Positions 1-11,953 of a stretch of DNA of 64,000 nt are shown here, piece by piece. The first letter of the stretch is position 1; each line of letters begins with the position of its first letter. The stretch is from Dirofilaria immitis (Eukaryota; Nematoda; Chromadorea; Rhabditida; Onchocercidae): contig JAKNDB010000098.1 in NCBI GenBank assembly GCA_024305405.1, forward strand, positions 992,001 through 1,056,000, in the 5' to 3' direction. Under the pieces are notes generated by a model. That model was not told the origin of the DNA. It made no database searches and was given only the letters and a program-made list of their open reading frames with translations. Both the position numbers and the translations under genes were made by a program.

Positions 1-36
1 CTTCAAAAAAAAAATTTTCATATATTCGATTTTTAG

Positions 37-755
37 GCTGAAGATTTCGTCCGTGCTTTCGTTTTGGGCTTCGATGTTGATGATGCGCTTGCGCTAATTA
101 GACTGGATCATTTATTTTTGGAAAGTTTCGAGATTAATGATGTTAAACCATTGAAGGGAGAACACTTATCACGTGCTATCGGACGAATTGCTGGAAAAGA
201 TGGGCGGACCAAATTTACCATTGAAAATATAACTAAGGTAATAATAGTAAGATGTGTAAATAAGAATAAGTTGCTACGGTAATTTAAGCGCTGATTTTAA
301 TGTCTCAACAGAAGCCTTCCAGCTTAATCTTGGCATTATTTTTTATTTCTTTTTCATATAGCTTCGTTTATAATTTAAGTGAATTTACTACATTGCAGAC
401 TCGAATTGTACTTGCCAACAGCAAAATTCATCTTCTTGGTGCATACCAAAATATTCGGATAGCCAGGAATGCAATCTCTTCTTTGATTATGGGTATTCTT
501 TTTTTTTATTCAAAATGTTTACACTTTGATGGCATTAAAAATATTTGAAATGTTAAGCTTCATTTCCTGTTCTGTTATATATAGTAATTGATAAATATTT
601 TTTAAATCAAGAATATGTCAAAAGGGACTTTTTTCTAAATTTTTCTTGGTCTTCAAAATTTGGAGTAATGATGTGAATTATTTTTAGGTAGTCCACCATC
701 AAAAGTATATGGTAATTTACGGAATCTTGCAAATCGAGCAAGCGAACGATTGTGA
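37..755 (+). CDS. PNO1: PNO1/Dim2 KH-domain ribosome assembly factor, 3' exons (partial)
   Basis: Three exons are visible: 37-237, 399-492 and 688-755, joined through GT-AG introns in consistent phase and ending at TGA 753-755. The product matches the C-terminal half of PNO1, with the motifs [41 protein letters not shown] (KH GxxG loop is GKDG) and KFTIEN, then a short basic tail. In eukaryotes PNO1 is a nucleolar/cytoplasmic 40S assembly factor that binds pre-18S rRNA near the 3' cleavage site with Nob1. The first base of the exon at 37 follows an AG acceptor, and the 5' exons lie outside the window. No frame break is seen. The C-terminus ([10 protein letters not shown]) is shortened and diverged relative to the usual SRSADRF-like ending. 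The assignment is firm; the missing N-terminus is simply truncation by the window. Confidence 0.93.
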
Positions 756-895
756 TTTCTGTATCATTGCTGTTTTGTTTCTTTCGATTTGCTGTGTGAA
801 AGTTTATCGAAGTGAATTGATTAAAAAGTTATGAAACTGAGTTTCTGAATTTTGAAATGATAAGCATCGAATGACATCGTCAACAAAGAATCAGT

Positions 896-901
896 AATAA
901 A
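896..901 (+). terminator. Probable poly(A) signal of PNO1
   Basis: An AATAAA hexamer lies 141 bases after the PNO1 stop codon, on the coding strand, in otherwise non-coding AT-rich sequence. It is the first canonical signal seen after the stop. Confidence 0.5.
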
Positions 902-1798
902 ACAAAAATATTGATGTATTATGGACGCTAGAGTGCGTCAGGCGAAAGAACATGAAATAATCTCAACCAATTTCATTTGCAAATTTGCATTTATAATCTC
1001 AAGCAAGATGCCCGGAAGGTTTATTTTTTCAAGCAAGATCAATAAAATTAAGAATCGGATTTTTAAAATCTTACTGAATAATGTAAAAAATATTTAGGGC
1101 AACTTGCTTTTTGTTTTTGGCCTGAGATGAGGCCAGTTTGACCTGATTTCTTACAAAAGCATTTTAATAGGAAAAGAGATAGATCCATTAATGTTGAGAA
1201 GTTTTTTTTTTTAATTTTAATTTCGAATATCATTGCTTATCATTCTTCATAATTGAATGAAGTGACAAAAAATGAGAACAAAGAATATTGATAGAAAGGA
1301 GATATAATGAAGATAAAAAAACTGGTGAAAAAGAACTTATTGTTTATATTTATATGTCTGTTTGTTTGTATGTAGATACGTGACATAGTGTTTGATAATT
1401 TAGATTTAATAATAATACAGATAAAACAAGATCTTTTTAAAGTGCTGATAGAAATGGTAATGTCGATGGATACGGTAACATGGGAGTAAATTGGAACGAT
1501 ATTGGATTCATCATATGATGATAGTTCAATGACATAAAACGCAAATCAATATTATCCATTGGTGAAATAAACCTAAAAAATTCAGAAAATGGATAGAATT
1601 TTAATTGATGTTTAGGTATGTATGTATTTATAGCTATTAATCATCACTCTTTTTCTTTCTTTTTTATCATCATTTAACAATTTGCATGAAATTTCAAGAA
1701 AAATTTTTTTGATTTACATAATAACATATATTGGTTTGGTTTAGATTCGATTAGATGCTTTCATTATTTTTATTGCTTTCTTTTTTTTTTTTAAAAAA
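902..1798. other. Intergenic AT-rich spacer between convergent PNO1 and mab-3
   Basis: No open frame, splice-bounded exon or repeat array could be supported here. The two flanking genes converge, so this stretch should hold both 3' ends. Confidence 0.6.
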
Positions 1799-1804
1799 TT
1801 TATT
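1799..1804 (-). terminator. Possible poly(A) signal of mab-3
   Basis: TTTATT on the plus strand reads AATAAA on the minus strand. It starts 12 bases after the proposed mab-3 stop (TAA at 1818-1816), which mildly supports that terminal exon. Confidence 0.35.
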
Positions 1805-1815
1805 CAACAGATGGA

Positions 1816-3061
1816 TTAGATACAAATGCGCTTTAGCTGATTTATACTAAATTCAATTGTACAGCTATATCATTCACATGCTTTTTAGTTCTTTTTTTTT
1901 TAAATTAATGAATTTATTTGTTAAAAAAATATTTGACAATATATATTTATTGTTAATCATAAATCATTTCTCTTTCACTTCACTGATTATCCTTTATAAA
2001 TAGAAAAAATTATTTGACTGTTGCAAATTTGAAAAATTTTCAAAACTTACATTGATGTTGTGGGTAAAATTGCAGTTGGTTGAAAAATCATTGGAATTGA
2101 TGGCCTAGGTTCTATAATTTGTGGTTTTGCAATTACTGGCAAAATTGGTGGTACACGTATTGGTTCTTCAATTTTTCCACTATTATCCGTTACTCCAATT
2201 TGTTCTAGAAAATAAAAAAAGAAAAAAAATGAATTATATTATTGATAAATTTAAATTGAAATTAAATTTCAAATTTTAATATTATATTTAAAATTAATTT
2301 TAATATTTGAATCGGAATCTTTTCATAAATGATCAATCAATAAAACCTTGATCAGTTTCTGAATTTGATTGCTCTACGATTGAAGAATTATTTGTAGCGA
2401 TATTTGTTGTCGTCGTAAGCGTAGCAGTAGCAGCATTAGCAGCATTAAGTTGAGCTTTCCGTTGCTTCTGTTGATCTCGACGTAGCTTTATTTGTCGTGC
2501 CATAAGTGTTCGTCGATTTTCAACCAAATCACACTAAAACATCATTCATAAAATAAGCTTTTACATTCATTAACTTCTTTCATATTTCAATTTCATAAAT
2601 TAAGTTTTTCAGATTCCTCAACTTTTCCAACGGTCCAAAATTCATGCGTTAATCAATAAATAATGATTATGAATTTGAAATATTTTAAAATCATTCCATA
2701 TTTCATTAATCCATATGTTAAATCAATAAGTGATTCTCGAATTTAAAATATACAAAAATGAAAATAAGATAGAAAATCGACAAAATTCTCGTTACTGTAT
2801 CATGCAATCATAACATGCAAATTCCATCATAAATTTAAATTTCTTTAAATTCTGCTTTATCAATTTAAAAAAATAATCTCAAATTTACTTTCATTTTTTT
2901 CAATTTAAATTAAATAAAATAATAGGTAAAAAGTTAATTTAAAAAAATGCCATTTTGTCATCCTCATTTTTTCGCCTACTGTTCCTTCTTTCTTTGTTAA
3001 AAAAATAAAAAAATTTCATCAAATAAAATGATAATGATGATGCTGATGATGATGATGATGC

Positions 3062-3119
<58 letters not shown>

Positions 3120-4461
3120 AATGATATCCGAAATAGATAAAAGAGATGATCGAACGAACCAGATGACATCCACATTTTAAAAATGGACATTGCGCTTTTT
3201 TGTGTCCTCGAAGCGGTTGCTTATTGCCATGTGCTGAGCATAATGCACATTTCGGATCACGTATCTTTTACCCGTTGTTGAACGATTTGCTGATGCTGCT
3301 GCTACTGCTGCTGCATAATTAGGATCTAATCGTCTCAAACTTAGCATATTATTCAATCGTCGTCGCTCTTCCACCATATGACAATCGGCACATTCACAAT
3401 TTGCATATCTAAATGAAATTTTTGATTTCAAATAAAAATTATTTTTCAAAAAAAATCAAATAAATATTATTTCATTAAAATTCAAAAAATTATCATCGAG
3501 AACATAACATGATAGAAATATTACAGTAAACGAAGATTGTTCAATATATGAAATTAGGATGATATGGTGAGGATGATGTAATACGAAGTATTACATTAGA
3601 AATGATGTGATACGGTACTTTACATCAGAATGGTACTGTAGTGATAAAAGGGGAATGCAATAGTTAGTAAAAATTAATTTTCCTGAAATGTTATTTCATT
3701 AAAATTCAAAAATTTCACCAAGAACATATTTTAGGCATAAAGGATTCATGTGGTGTTTTAGTAATCGAAGATTATTTCATGTATGATGTTAAGATGGTAA
3801 AATAATAATAGTGAATGAATAAGGGGTACGGTATATCAGAAATGATATGATATGGTACGGCATCAGAATGGTACGGTAATGGTAAAAATAAATGCGATAA
3901 TTCAATAGATATGAAACAGTATTAGCATCAAAGTGATATGATAGTGATAAGTTTAAGATATGATAATTTTATAAGAAATATAATTATTCAAAATTCTTTT
4001 TATTTTGGAGCTTTTTTGAGGAGTTGAATTTGGAAAAGAATTTATAAATGTGAAAATGAATTGATTGAAAAAATTTTTAAATATAGTAATACATAGGATT
4101 GATTTTACAATAAATTTTGGTTAGCAAAAGGATATATGAAATGGATTAAATCAGAAAAAATTTTTTTGCATTATTTTTCTCTAAATTTAAATTCATACTT
4201 TTTTTTTGAAAAAAGTTGGAAAAAAGAATGAAAAGAAAAAACAAAAATAAACGTTGATAACGTGCTGGCAAAAAGGTTTATGGCCTTTTCGAGGATGTTC
4301 TTGAGCATGATTTAAACATCGTTGACAAAAATATCGCTTCTGATCATCGTCATTTACGGGTTGCGGACATGGTGTAAATGCAACAACATCAACTTCTTCC
4401 GGTGTGCTACATGATGAATAGAAACCGGAACTACTATTTCGACTACTTTCAGGTGATGTAC
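1816..4461 (-). CDS. mab-3: mab-3-like transcription factor with two DM domains (5' end not found)
   Basis: Exons on the minus strand are 4461-4266, 3408-3160, 2533-2347, 2204-2051 and, less surely, 1846-1816. DM domain 1 starts at RYFCQRCLNHAQEHPRKGHK and continues after the first intron with CECADCHMVEERRRLNNML. DM domain 2 reads DPKCALCSAHGNKQPLRGHK, KCGCHL then CDLVENRRTLMARQIKLRR. Two tandem DM zinc modules, order and spacing match C. elegans MAB-3, a doublesex-related regulator of male differentiation. A proline/isoleucine-rich tail (exon 4) resembles the MAB-3 C-terminus. Two oddities: the first intron appears to use a GC donor (4265-4264), and exon 2 needs one extra base in the T4 run at 3266-3269 to join the two DM domains. 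The initiator exon upstream of 4461 was not recognised; the in-frame TTG upstream is intronic. Confidence 0.88.
3026..3121. repeat. (GAT)n trinucleotide microsatellite in a mab-3 intron
   Basis: About 95 bases of TGA/GAT units with a few GCT interruptions, starting about 40 bases inside the intron that follows the DM domain 2 donor (3159-3158). The poly-serine frame read through it on the minus strand is a by-product of the repeat. Confidence 0.95.
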
Positions 4462-5587
4462 CTAAAAATTTAATAATAGAAAGCAATAAGCGAATTAAAA
4501 TTTTTCAATATATTATCATTCTTTTAGTAAAAAATGTAAATAAAGTACAAACGATGGTTTCAAAAATTTAAATCACAAAATTTGATTATTTGTAATATAA
4601 TTTACAATTTAATTACGCTAAATATATTAAATTTTCAAATAATTGCTTTAAATATTTATTTCAAATATTAGTCTAAATTAATTCAATTGTAATTAGCAAA
4701 ATGTTTCATGCAAAAACAAAAAAACAAAAAGGTTACAAATATCAATGAATAAGTGATTGATTTAAATTTTAAAAATTAATTTACACTTTAATTTTAAATT
4801 TAAAAGTAGCAAAAAAAACAATACCCTGTTTTCGTTATATTTTTTTTTTTTATATTATCAATCAGTCATGATATCATACTTTTCAGCTATAGGGCAAATT
4901 GAAACAGAGATAGAAAAAGTCATCAGACAGGTACTATCAAATGCTTCCGTCTATCAGCTTAGATGCCGTTATTTAAATTTCATTTTTTCTTTAAAAAAAA
5001 TTCTTTTCTTTTTCTATTTTTTTGTTCGATAGCTCAAACAGTACGCTACAATTGAGATGTGTTTTCATTTTTTAGTTTATTCAGCTATTTTTGCGATTGA
5101 AAATTTCTTTTAAATATTTTCAATCTATAAGGATAGGATTATTAACCAAAAAAAGAAAAAAAATTTCTAAAATAAATAGTGGAAATAAATATCGCAAATG
5201 ATTGAAAAGTTTGTATCATATATCATTCATTTTCTTTTACCAAAATTATCATCAAATCTGGAAATAATGTCGTGGAAAATTTTGTAAAATTGTATTAAAA
5301 CATCAATTTTTTTCAAGCTCTCGAATTTCTTTCCTTCTTAATTCTCGAAGACTTTCTAATTCTCGAATTTGATGATGATTGCAAAATTATCATACCTAAT
5401 CTTAAATATTTATTTCGACGCAATAAAAATATATATTAAAAAATCTCGAGAGTTCTTTTTTCTTTTTGTCTTTTTGGTGACTATAGCAACCGGATAAGAG
5501 ATTTTACAAAGGAACCGCTTGCTATTGGGAGAAAGAAAAAGAAAGTGAAATCGGTTGTGACAGATGCAAAATCAACTTTGTCTCTTA

Positions 5588-5599
5588 GATTGGCCAATC
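5588..5599. promoter_or_regulatory. Palindromic double CCAAT box (GATTGGCCAATC)
   Basis: A perfect 12-base palindrome carrying CCAAT on both strands inside a locally more GC-rich patch (about 5470-5640), roughly 1.1 kb upstream of the first recognised mab-3 exon. It could be an NF-Y type promoter element for mab-3, but no start site is visible, so the role is inference. Confidence 0.3.
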
Positions 5600-5758
5600 A
5601 TAAATTCTTGGCCAGCAAAATCCTAATGATATTTAATGGATCACCTTATTTAATTCGAGAAAAGCAAAGTGCTATACTAATTGAATTTGAATATATGATT
5701 TATGAATGAGGAAAAAATTTTTAAAAATGAAAAATTTTTAACAACATTTCATTATTTT

Positions 5759-5840
5759 GAGAAAGAGGAAGAGAAAGCGAGAGAGAGAAAGAGAGAGAGA
5801 GAAAGAGAGAGAGAGAAGAGAGAGAGAGAAAAAAAAGGAA
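5759..5840. repeat. GA-rich simple repeat
   Basis: GAGAAAGAG/GAGAGA runs of about 80 bases. The basic RERERE frame through it is low complexity and not a gene. Confidence 0.9.
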
Positions 5841-6225
5841 AATCTTACTTTTTCCTCTTGCCAGGTGAAAATAGAAAACGAAAAAAACTTGCAATTAAAT
5901 TTTTTTTCTATATATCCAGCCAGGACTAATTGATATAAAAATGTACAATAAAAAAAGTATAAAAATTTATTCGCAATTTTATAAATTTTTTTAAACTTTT
6001 ATCAAATCGATAATTGTTATTTGTAATGAATTTTTCATGAAATTTAAAAAAAAGGAAAAAAACAAAGTAAATTGATGGTACCAGACGGAAATATACCATT
6101 AAAATTACTTAGGCTACTATTGCATGAATTATTATTATTGAAATAAATTAATTGATATAATTGTAACGGATAATAATTCAAAACCGAATTATTTATAGAA
6201 ATTAAGTATTTTATGCTAGATACAA

Positions 6226-6281
6226 ATATCTTAATCCATATTTCCTTAGATGTATATCTTAATCCATATTTCCTTAGATGA
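6226..6281. repeat. 28-base direct tandem duplication
   Basis: The unit begins ATATCTTAATCCATATTTCC and is present twice in tandem (6226-6253 and 6254-6281), identical except for the last base. This indicates a recent slippage or duplication event. Confidence 0.92.
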
Positions 6282-7489
6282 TTTCCTTCTTCTTTTTTCT
6301 TTCAGATAATATAGTTGTAGTTGAAATTTTGAGTTTAATTAATTTAAACCAAATATCAGCAAGAATAATTAAATCTTAAAATACTACTAAATTTTTATAT
6401 CAATTATGTTAAAAAGCCTATTTTATCATGTTGCATTCAAAACAATGCCAAATAATAATTTTGAATTTTTTAAAAAAAAGAAAAATAATTTAATTTTTGC
6501 TTCAATTATTATTTAGTTAGCTTACGAGCAAATATAAATACATGCAATTATATAAAACTTTTTATCATATCAGAATCAAAATATTTAGAATTTAACATTA
6601 AGTAATAAACTATTAATTTTGAATTCTTAGCTAATCATTTGAAAATTGGTTTATTATTTAATTTAAGAATAAATGATATCATAACATATTACTATTTTAG
6701 AACAAAATTGAAATAAGAAAATAATTTTTTTTCATTATAACTGATTAGCATTAAAATTTTTTATTGATGATATAACAGCAGATAACAAGCTTTGTCAGTC
6801 AGAATGCGTCAATCAAAGTTTTAAATTTTTCGTTGCAACAAATAAAACTAGTTAGTGATCATTCTGATAACCGTAAAATGTTGGAATTTTTATTTTTCCA
6901 AGAAAAGTTGAATTTACTTTTAATAAATTTCTTATTTTTAATTTATTTAATCATTGACCAGAAATTGACAAAAATGAAAGATAAAATATAAAATACTTAA
7001 ATTATCATATCAATTTTATTTCTATTCATTTATTTAATTAGATAAATATTAGAATCGAATTATAAGTGATAATAAAATCGTATGCATTAATATTAGATAA
7101 TGATGAATTTTATTGCAAAATTTGATTATTCTTATAAATTCAAAGGTCAAAGTTCTTTTCTTTAATCATCATCCTTTTTCTATTATTCTAGATCAAATCA
7201 ATGAATCTTGTCATATCCGTTAATGATTCATATTTTATTTTATGGTAAGTTGAATAGATTAAAAATAGGTTTGCAAAATTTTTGCAATTTCCTGTTGACT
7301 AACTTTGATTATTTTCCTTCTCGTCCATGATAAACAGGTATTGTTTCGAAAATTTCGTAGGCAACAATTATTCGGCTGATATAATTCAGTGTTGCAAAAC
7401 GAGTAAGAATACAATTGAATATATTATTCGTTGTAGCAATAATCATTAAATTCGAGAGTAATATCATGCAGATTTTTATAAGTGATTGA

Positions 7490-7740
7490 ATTTTAAACGA
7501 TAATTTTATTCCGATGAGCTTCTAAATTATAAGCTCTAGGAATGATATCAGGATATATCAGGGTACATAGAATGCAGGACTGATGATGACGAAGAATGAA
7601 ATGATTAAAGGGAAGCTGCAACTCCGCCTCAAAACAAAAATGAAACTGGAACGACCACCCCCAACGGTGTCTTTGAAGTTGCTTCGATGCAATTTTCCCG
7701 ACTGTTCCTACTCTCTTCCTGCAACAACGATCATGTAACA
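7490..7740. other. Locally GC-richer non-coding island
   Basis: A 250-base patch with clearly less A/T than its surroundings. The minus-strand frame across it has no recognisable domain and no ATG context I trust. It could be a regulatory element or a relic; nothing more can be said from sequence alone. Confidence 0.3.
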
Positions 7741-7761
7741 TATGATAATAATGTAATAATA

Positions 7762-7762
7762 G

Positions 7763-7800
<38 letters not shown>

Positions 7801-7840
7801 GATGATGATGATGATGATGATGATGATTGATGATGATGAT

Positions 7841-7881
<41 letters not shown>

Positions 7882-7920
7882 GTGATTGATGATGATGATG
7901 ATAATAATAATAATAAGAAT
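7762..7920. repeat. (GAT)n/(GATT) compound microsatellite ending in (AAT)n
   Basis: Long GAT runs broken at several points by an extra T (GATT), then an ATA/AAT tail. It is the same unit as the repeat in the mab-3 intron. Confidence 0.95.
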
Positions 7921-7983
7921 AATGATATCAATGCTGAATATACCGACCGATTAGTAGTAGCAAATGGATACGGATATATCAAA

Positions 7984-10720
7984 TAACAATGAATATTTTA
8001 GATAGATCGGAAAACATAAGGTCAAAAGTTGAAATATATTTTTGTTTATCAACATATATATATGCATATTTTTATTAATATCAATACTAGTAATAGTTTG
8101 GCTTATTTACCTATTATTAAAGACTAGGCTATTACTAATGTTTGAAAAAAGTGCGTAAAATTATTAAATAAATAGAATAGCATCAATATTTTTTACTTAA
8201 ATTAATTTTTATTTTTAATATTAATTATATTCATGTAATAGGATTTCTTATACTCTATCTTATCATAAATACTACTTTTATTATAACCTTTAATAGAAAA
8301 TTTTTATTTATCAATTGAATTGAAATGGCTAATTATAATAAAATATAACATATTAATATGATAATTTCTAATAATAATTAAAAGATATGCATAAATGAGA
8401 AAGGTAAAATTTACAAATATTGTAAATATTTCATATTATCTTCCGCATATAATTAGCATAAAATAATCTTAATTTATCAATATATATAATATTTTTAGTT
8501 ATCATATTAAAAATGATTAAATGATATTATCATAAATATCAATATCTTATAATCTATTATTATTAAAACTCTTGAAATAAGGCTATCTGCAATGCACGAA
8601 TTTTCTATCAAAGTATTTGCAGCTGCAATTTTATATATGCACCAATTGATATGTATATATGTACGCTGCATTGATTTACAAAAAAAAAAAAAAAAAATTC
8701 TTGCATTGTATGAAATGGATCGTATGTAAGTTAAAATGCAAACAATCTTTGATGTATATAAATTTTTAACTGCAAGTGTATCAGATAAAGCCACAATGGA
8801 TATATATATATATATGAAAAATACATGCAGATTTACTTGCATTGAAAATGCATGCAAATTTTCGTAGATAAAAATGCATGCAAATTTGTTAGTATAAACA
8901 AATAAATGAAATGAACCAATTATTATGGATTAAATATGAAATCTTTGATAAATTAGCTTAAAATTCAAAGTTTATCAATTTGATAAATCATAATCTTCAG
9001 TACATGAAGAATTATATAGAAGATGATGACTAATGTAAATTTAGTAATAAAGAATTATCTGAAGATATCTTTCTTGATCACTTCATAAGAATGTGCTATC
9101 TCATCATTTCTTTTTTGTTATGAACAGATCAACAATATCGTACATGAATAATTTATTTTTTAATTAATTTAATTTTGAAAATAATCCATTCAAGGAATAA
9201 TTATCCGTTTGATAAGTAATTGATAAGGATGATGCTCAAATTGGATGTAAAATCTTAATCTATCATGAATTGATCATGATATTTAAGAATAAAAATTCTT
9301 TCATGATCAAATAGAAATAAATAGACTAATGAACAATTTATTTCCATCAAATAAATATTTGTGGGAAGCTAAATAATTTTGATAATATCTTTTGATAATT
9401 GATAAGAAGAATTGAAAATTTAAGATTTTAATAAAACTAAATGAAAATATTTCATCAAATATATATAGTATTTTATCATTTTTCGCATTATTTTTGTCTT
9501 ATATTAAACAATGTTGTTGCCATACCTATAATTTTGTTTCGAGAAATTTTGCAAAAGTAAAATAAATATCAGCTTTGCTTTCTCTATCTTCAATCATCAT
9601 AATTCCATTTGATTCCTTTTATCCTTCTAAATTCTTATTTTTTTTTTTGCATAAAATCAGACTGTTTTCTTATAATGGAATCAGAAATTTGTTTGTAGAA
9701 ATGATAATTTTTTGAAATCAAAAATTTTCAATTTAAAAATGAAAAAAAAGAGAAAAGTTGATAAAAAGAAAATTTCCAGAAAAAGTTACAAAATTTGTAG
9801 TATAGTTTATTATGTTATACTTACTTGTGATGATTCGTAAATAATAAAATTATTATTATTTTTATTTTCTCGTCTATTATTTTAATTCGTCATATAAATG
9901 AAACATTTCTTGTTATTTTGTAAAAATTGAAAATGAATGAACGAACGAATGTAATTTCTTTAATCGACAAATATTTTTCCTAAAAATGCAATCATATTGT
10001 TGAATGTTTTCATGAAAAATTTTTATCGAATAAAATTTTTAATTTTAAATATCTTCAAGCATTCTTAGAATACTGGAATTATCATAGATTATGTTTGATA
10101 AAAATAAAAATATCTTTTCCATAGTTAATATCAATCTAAATTCTTCCAAAATATTTCGTTAATCAAATATCCATTGAAAGAAGAGAACTATCAATCATCT
10201 CTTCTGGCAACTATTCTAATCACTAATTTAATTACTCATTCTTTCCTTATCGCCGTTTTAAGCATTCTCGAGAATAAAAAAAAAGAAAAAAGCGATCCAA
10301 AATGATATCATAGAGAAAAATTTAATTGAATTAAATTTTTTTAATTTAATATAAATCATAATAAGTAAATAACAAAGTATATTGAATAGTTGTCCTATCA
10401 TTTAATAAATTTCTTTCTTTCTTACCGTACTCCTTAAACAAATCAATAATTTGATAAGAATAATCATTGATCTTGCTTTTGTAGCGATTATTTCTCATTT
10501 CATCATTTTGGCGGTATAATTGAGAAAAACTTTTTTTTTTTTAAATTTTATCAAATAAGAATAAAATGTATAGTAATAAAATTGATAAGAGTGGCGATGG
10601 ATGTTTAGATATTATTTGATATAATTTGATAATATTTACAAATTCGATAATCTATAAAATAATATTTAATATTGAGAAAATAAATCTAATATAAATTCAT
10701 TTTCATTTTGGAAGTTACTT
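7984..10720. other. AT-rich intergenic sequence without a supported gene
   Basis: Only short A/T-rich frames occur. Apart from the paired ATGCATGCAAATTT motif and a short A tract near 8680, no structure was recognised. Confidence 0.6.
8848..8887. repeat. Paired ATGCATGCAAATTT motif (octamer-like)
   Basis: Two exact 14-base copies (8848-8861 and 8874-8887) spaced 26 bases apart. Each contains ATGCAAAT, the classic POU/Oct octamer. They may be binding sites or simply a short repeat. Confidence 0.4.
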
Positions 10721-10732
10721 ACCACCTTTTTC

Positions 10733-10784
10733 TTCTCTTTCTCCCTCTCTCTCTCCTTTTCTCTCTCTGTCTTTCTATTTTTTT
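10733..10784. repeat. CT-rich polypyrimidine tract
   Basis: TTCTTCTCTTTCTCCCTCTC-type sequence of about 50 bases, low complexity. Confidence 0.85.
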
Positions 10785-11045
10785 CTTCCTAAAAATGAAG
10801 GCAATCGTTTGTGAAATTTAGGAAAAGAAAGGAAAAGGCTTTACAAAATTTTTTTCCATTTTTTTTTGCATTTATATATATGTATGTGTGTAGCCTTCAA
10901 AGGCCCATTTTCATTCCTTTTGTTTTTCTTTTTTCGTTTAGAAAAGGTTAACATTTCCGTGTATATTCGTTGTATTTTAAAATTTCAAAAAATTTTTTAT
11001 CTTAACTTCATCTCATCATGATAACTTTTTATTTTAATTTCAATC

Positions 11046-11665
11046 TCATTACAATTATTTCATTTCATTTCATTTCTTCTCTTTTTCATTTCCAATTATT
11101 ATTTCTTTTATTTTATTTTATTTCATTTCATTTCTTCCTTTTTTCATTTCTATTTATTATTATTTCTTTTATTTCATCTCATTTTATTTCACTTCATTTC
11201 ATTTCGTTTCATTTCATTTCATTTCATTTCATTTCATTTCGTTTCATTTCATTTCATTTCATTCATTTCATTCATTTCATTCATTTCATTTCATTTCATT
11301 TCATTTCATTCCACTCCATTTTATTCCATTTCATTTCATTCCATTTCATTTCATTTCTTCCTTTTTTCATTTCTATTTATTATTACTTCTTTTATTTCAT
11401 TTCATTCATTTCATTTCATTCATTTCATTTCATTCATTTCATTTCATTCATTTCATTTCGCTTCATTTCGTTTCATTTCATTTCATTTCATTTCTTCCTT
11501 TTTTCATTTCTATTTATTATTACTTCTTTTATTTCATTTCATTCATTTCATTTCGTTTCATTTCGTTTCATTTCATTTCATTTCATTGCATTTCATTTCA
11601 TTTCGTTTCATTTCATTTCATTTCATTTCATTTCTTCCTTTTCTCATTTCTATTTATTATTACTT
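11046..11665. repeat. ATTTC pentanucleotide satellite with higher-order units
   Basis: About 620 bases dominated by TTTCA units with variants (CGTTT, ATTCA). A spacer beginning TTTCTTCCTTTTTTCATTTC recurs at 11131, 11355, 11491 and 11631 (the last copy has one base changed), giving periods of about 224, 136 and 140 bases, so the array has a nested higher-order structure. The 276-residue FISFHF-type frame is purely a product of the repeat. Confidence 0.95.
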
Positions 11666-11917
11666 CTTGTCTTTTGTTGCTCTATGCCAATGATTGTTTT
11701 CCTTGTTTTTTTTTTTTTAAAAAATATTCATTTCGATAGATGTATATGTCTTTTGCACATATATACATACATACATACCATCATTCTTTTCTCTATTTAT
11801 GTATGCAAGGTTCTTTTTTATGAAATGTTTGTTCCAAATGGATGCTGAAGGCCCCACACGACGTTCAACTATTAATGACAACAACAATAATCATATCAAT
11901 ACCTATCCATTCTACCT

Positions 11918-11953
11918 ATCAATCCATCCATCCATCTATCTATCTATCTATCG
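11918..11953. repeat. (ATCC/ATCT)n tetranucleotide repeat
   Basis: CCATCCATCCATCTATCTAT-type run of about 35 bases. Confidence 0.9.

Larger units (their letters stand above)
4487..7489. other. AT-rich region upstream of mab-3, no gene supported
   Basis: This should contain the missing mab-3 5' exon(s), promoter and any trans-splice acceptor, but no ATG exon with good splice sites could be fixed. It holds the CCAAT palindrome, GA-rich tract and 28-base duplication listed separately. Confidence 0.5.

Noticed and set aside
2939..3190. Poly-serine open frame on the minus strand
   Set aside because: Reads through the intronic GAT repeat; the real exon leaves at the 3159 donor in another frame.
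4462..4486. TTG start for mab-3 exon 1
   Set aside because: The stretch ends in a TTTTTAG acceptor and belongs to the intron; worm genes start with ATG.
7731..7982. Poly-isoleucine/serine open frame
   Set aside because: GAT microsatellite artefact.
11018..11848. 276-residue open frame (FISFHF repeats)
   Set aside because: Produced entirely by the TTTCA satellite; no composition or start expected of a real protein.
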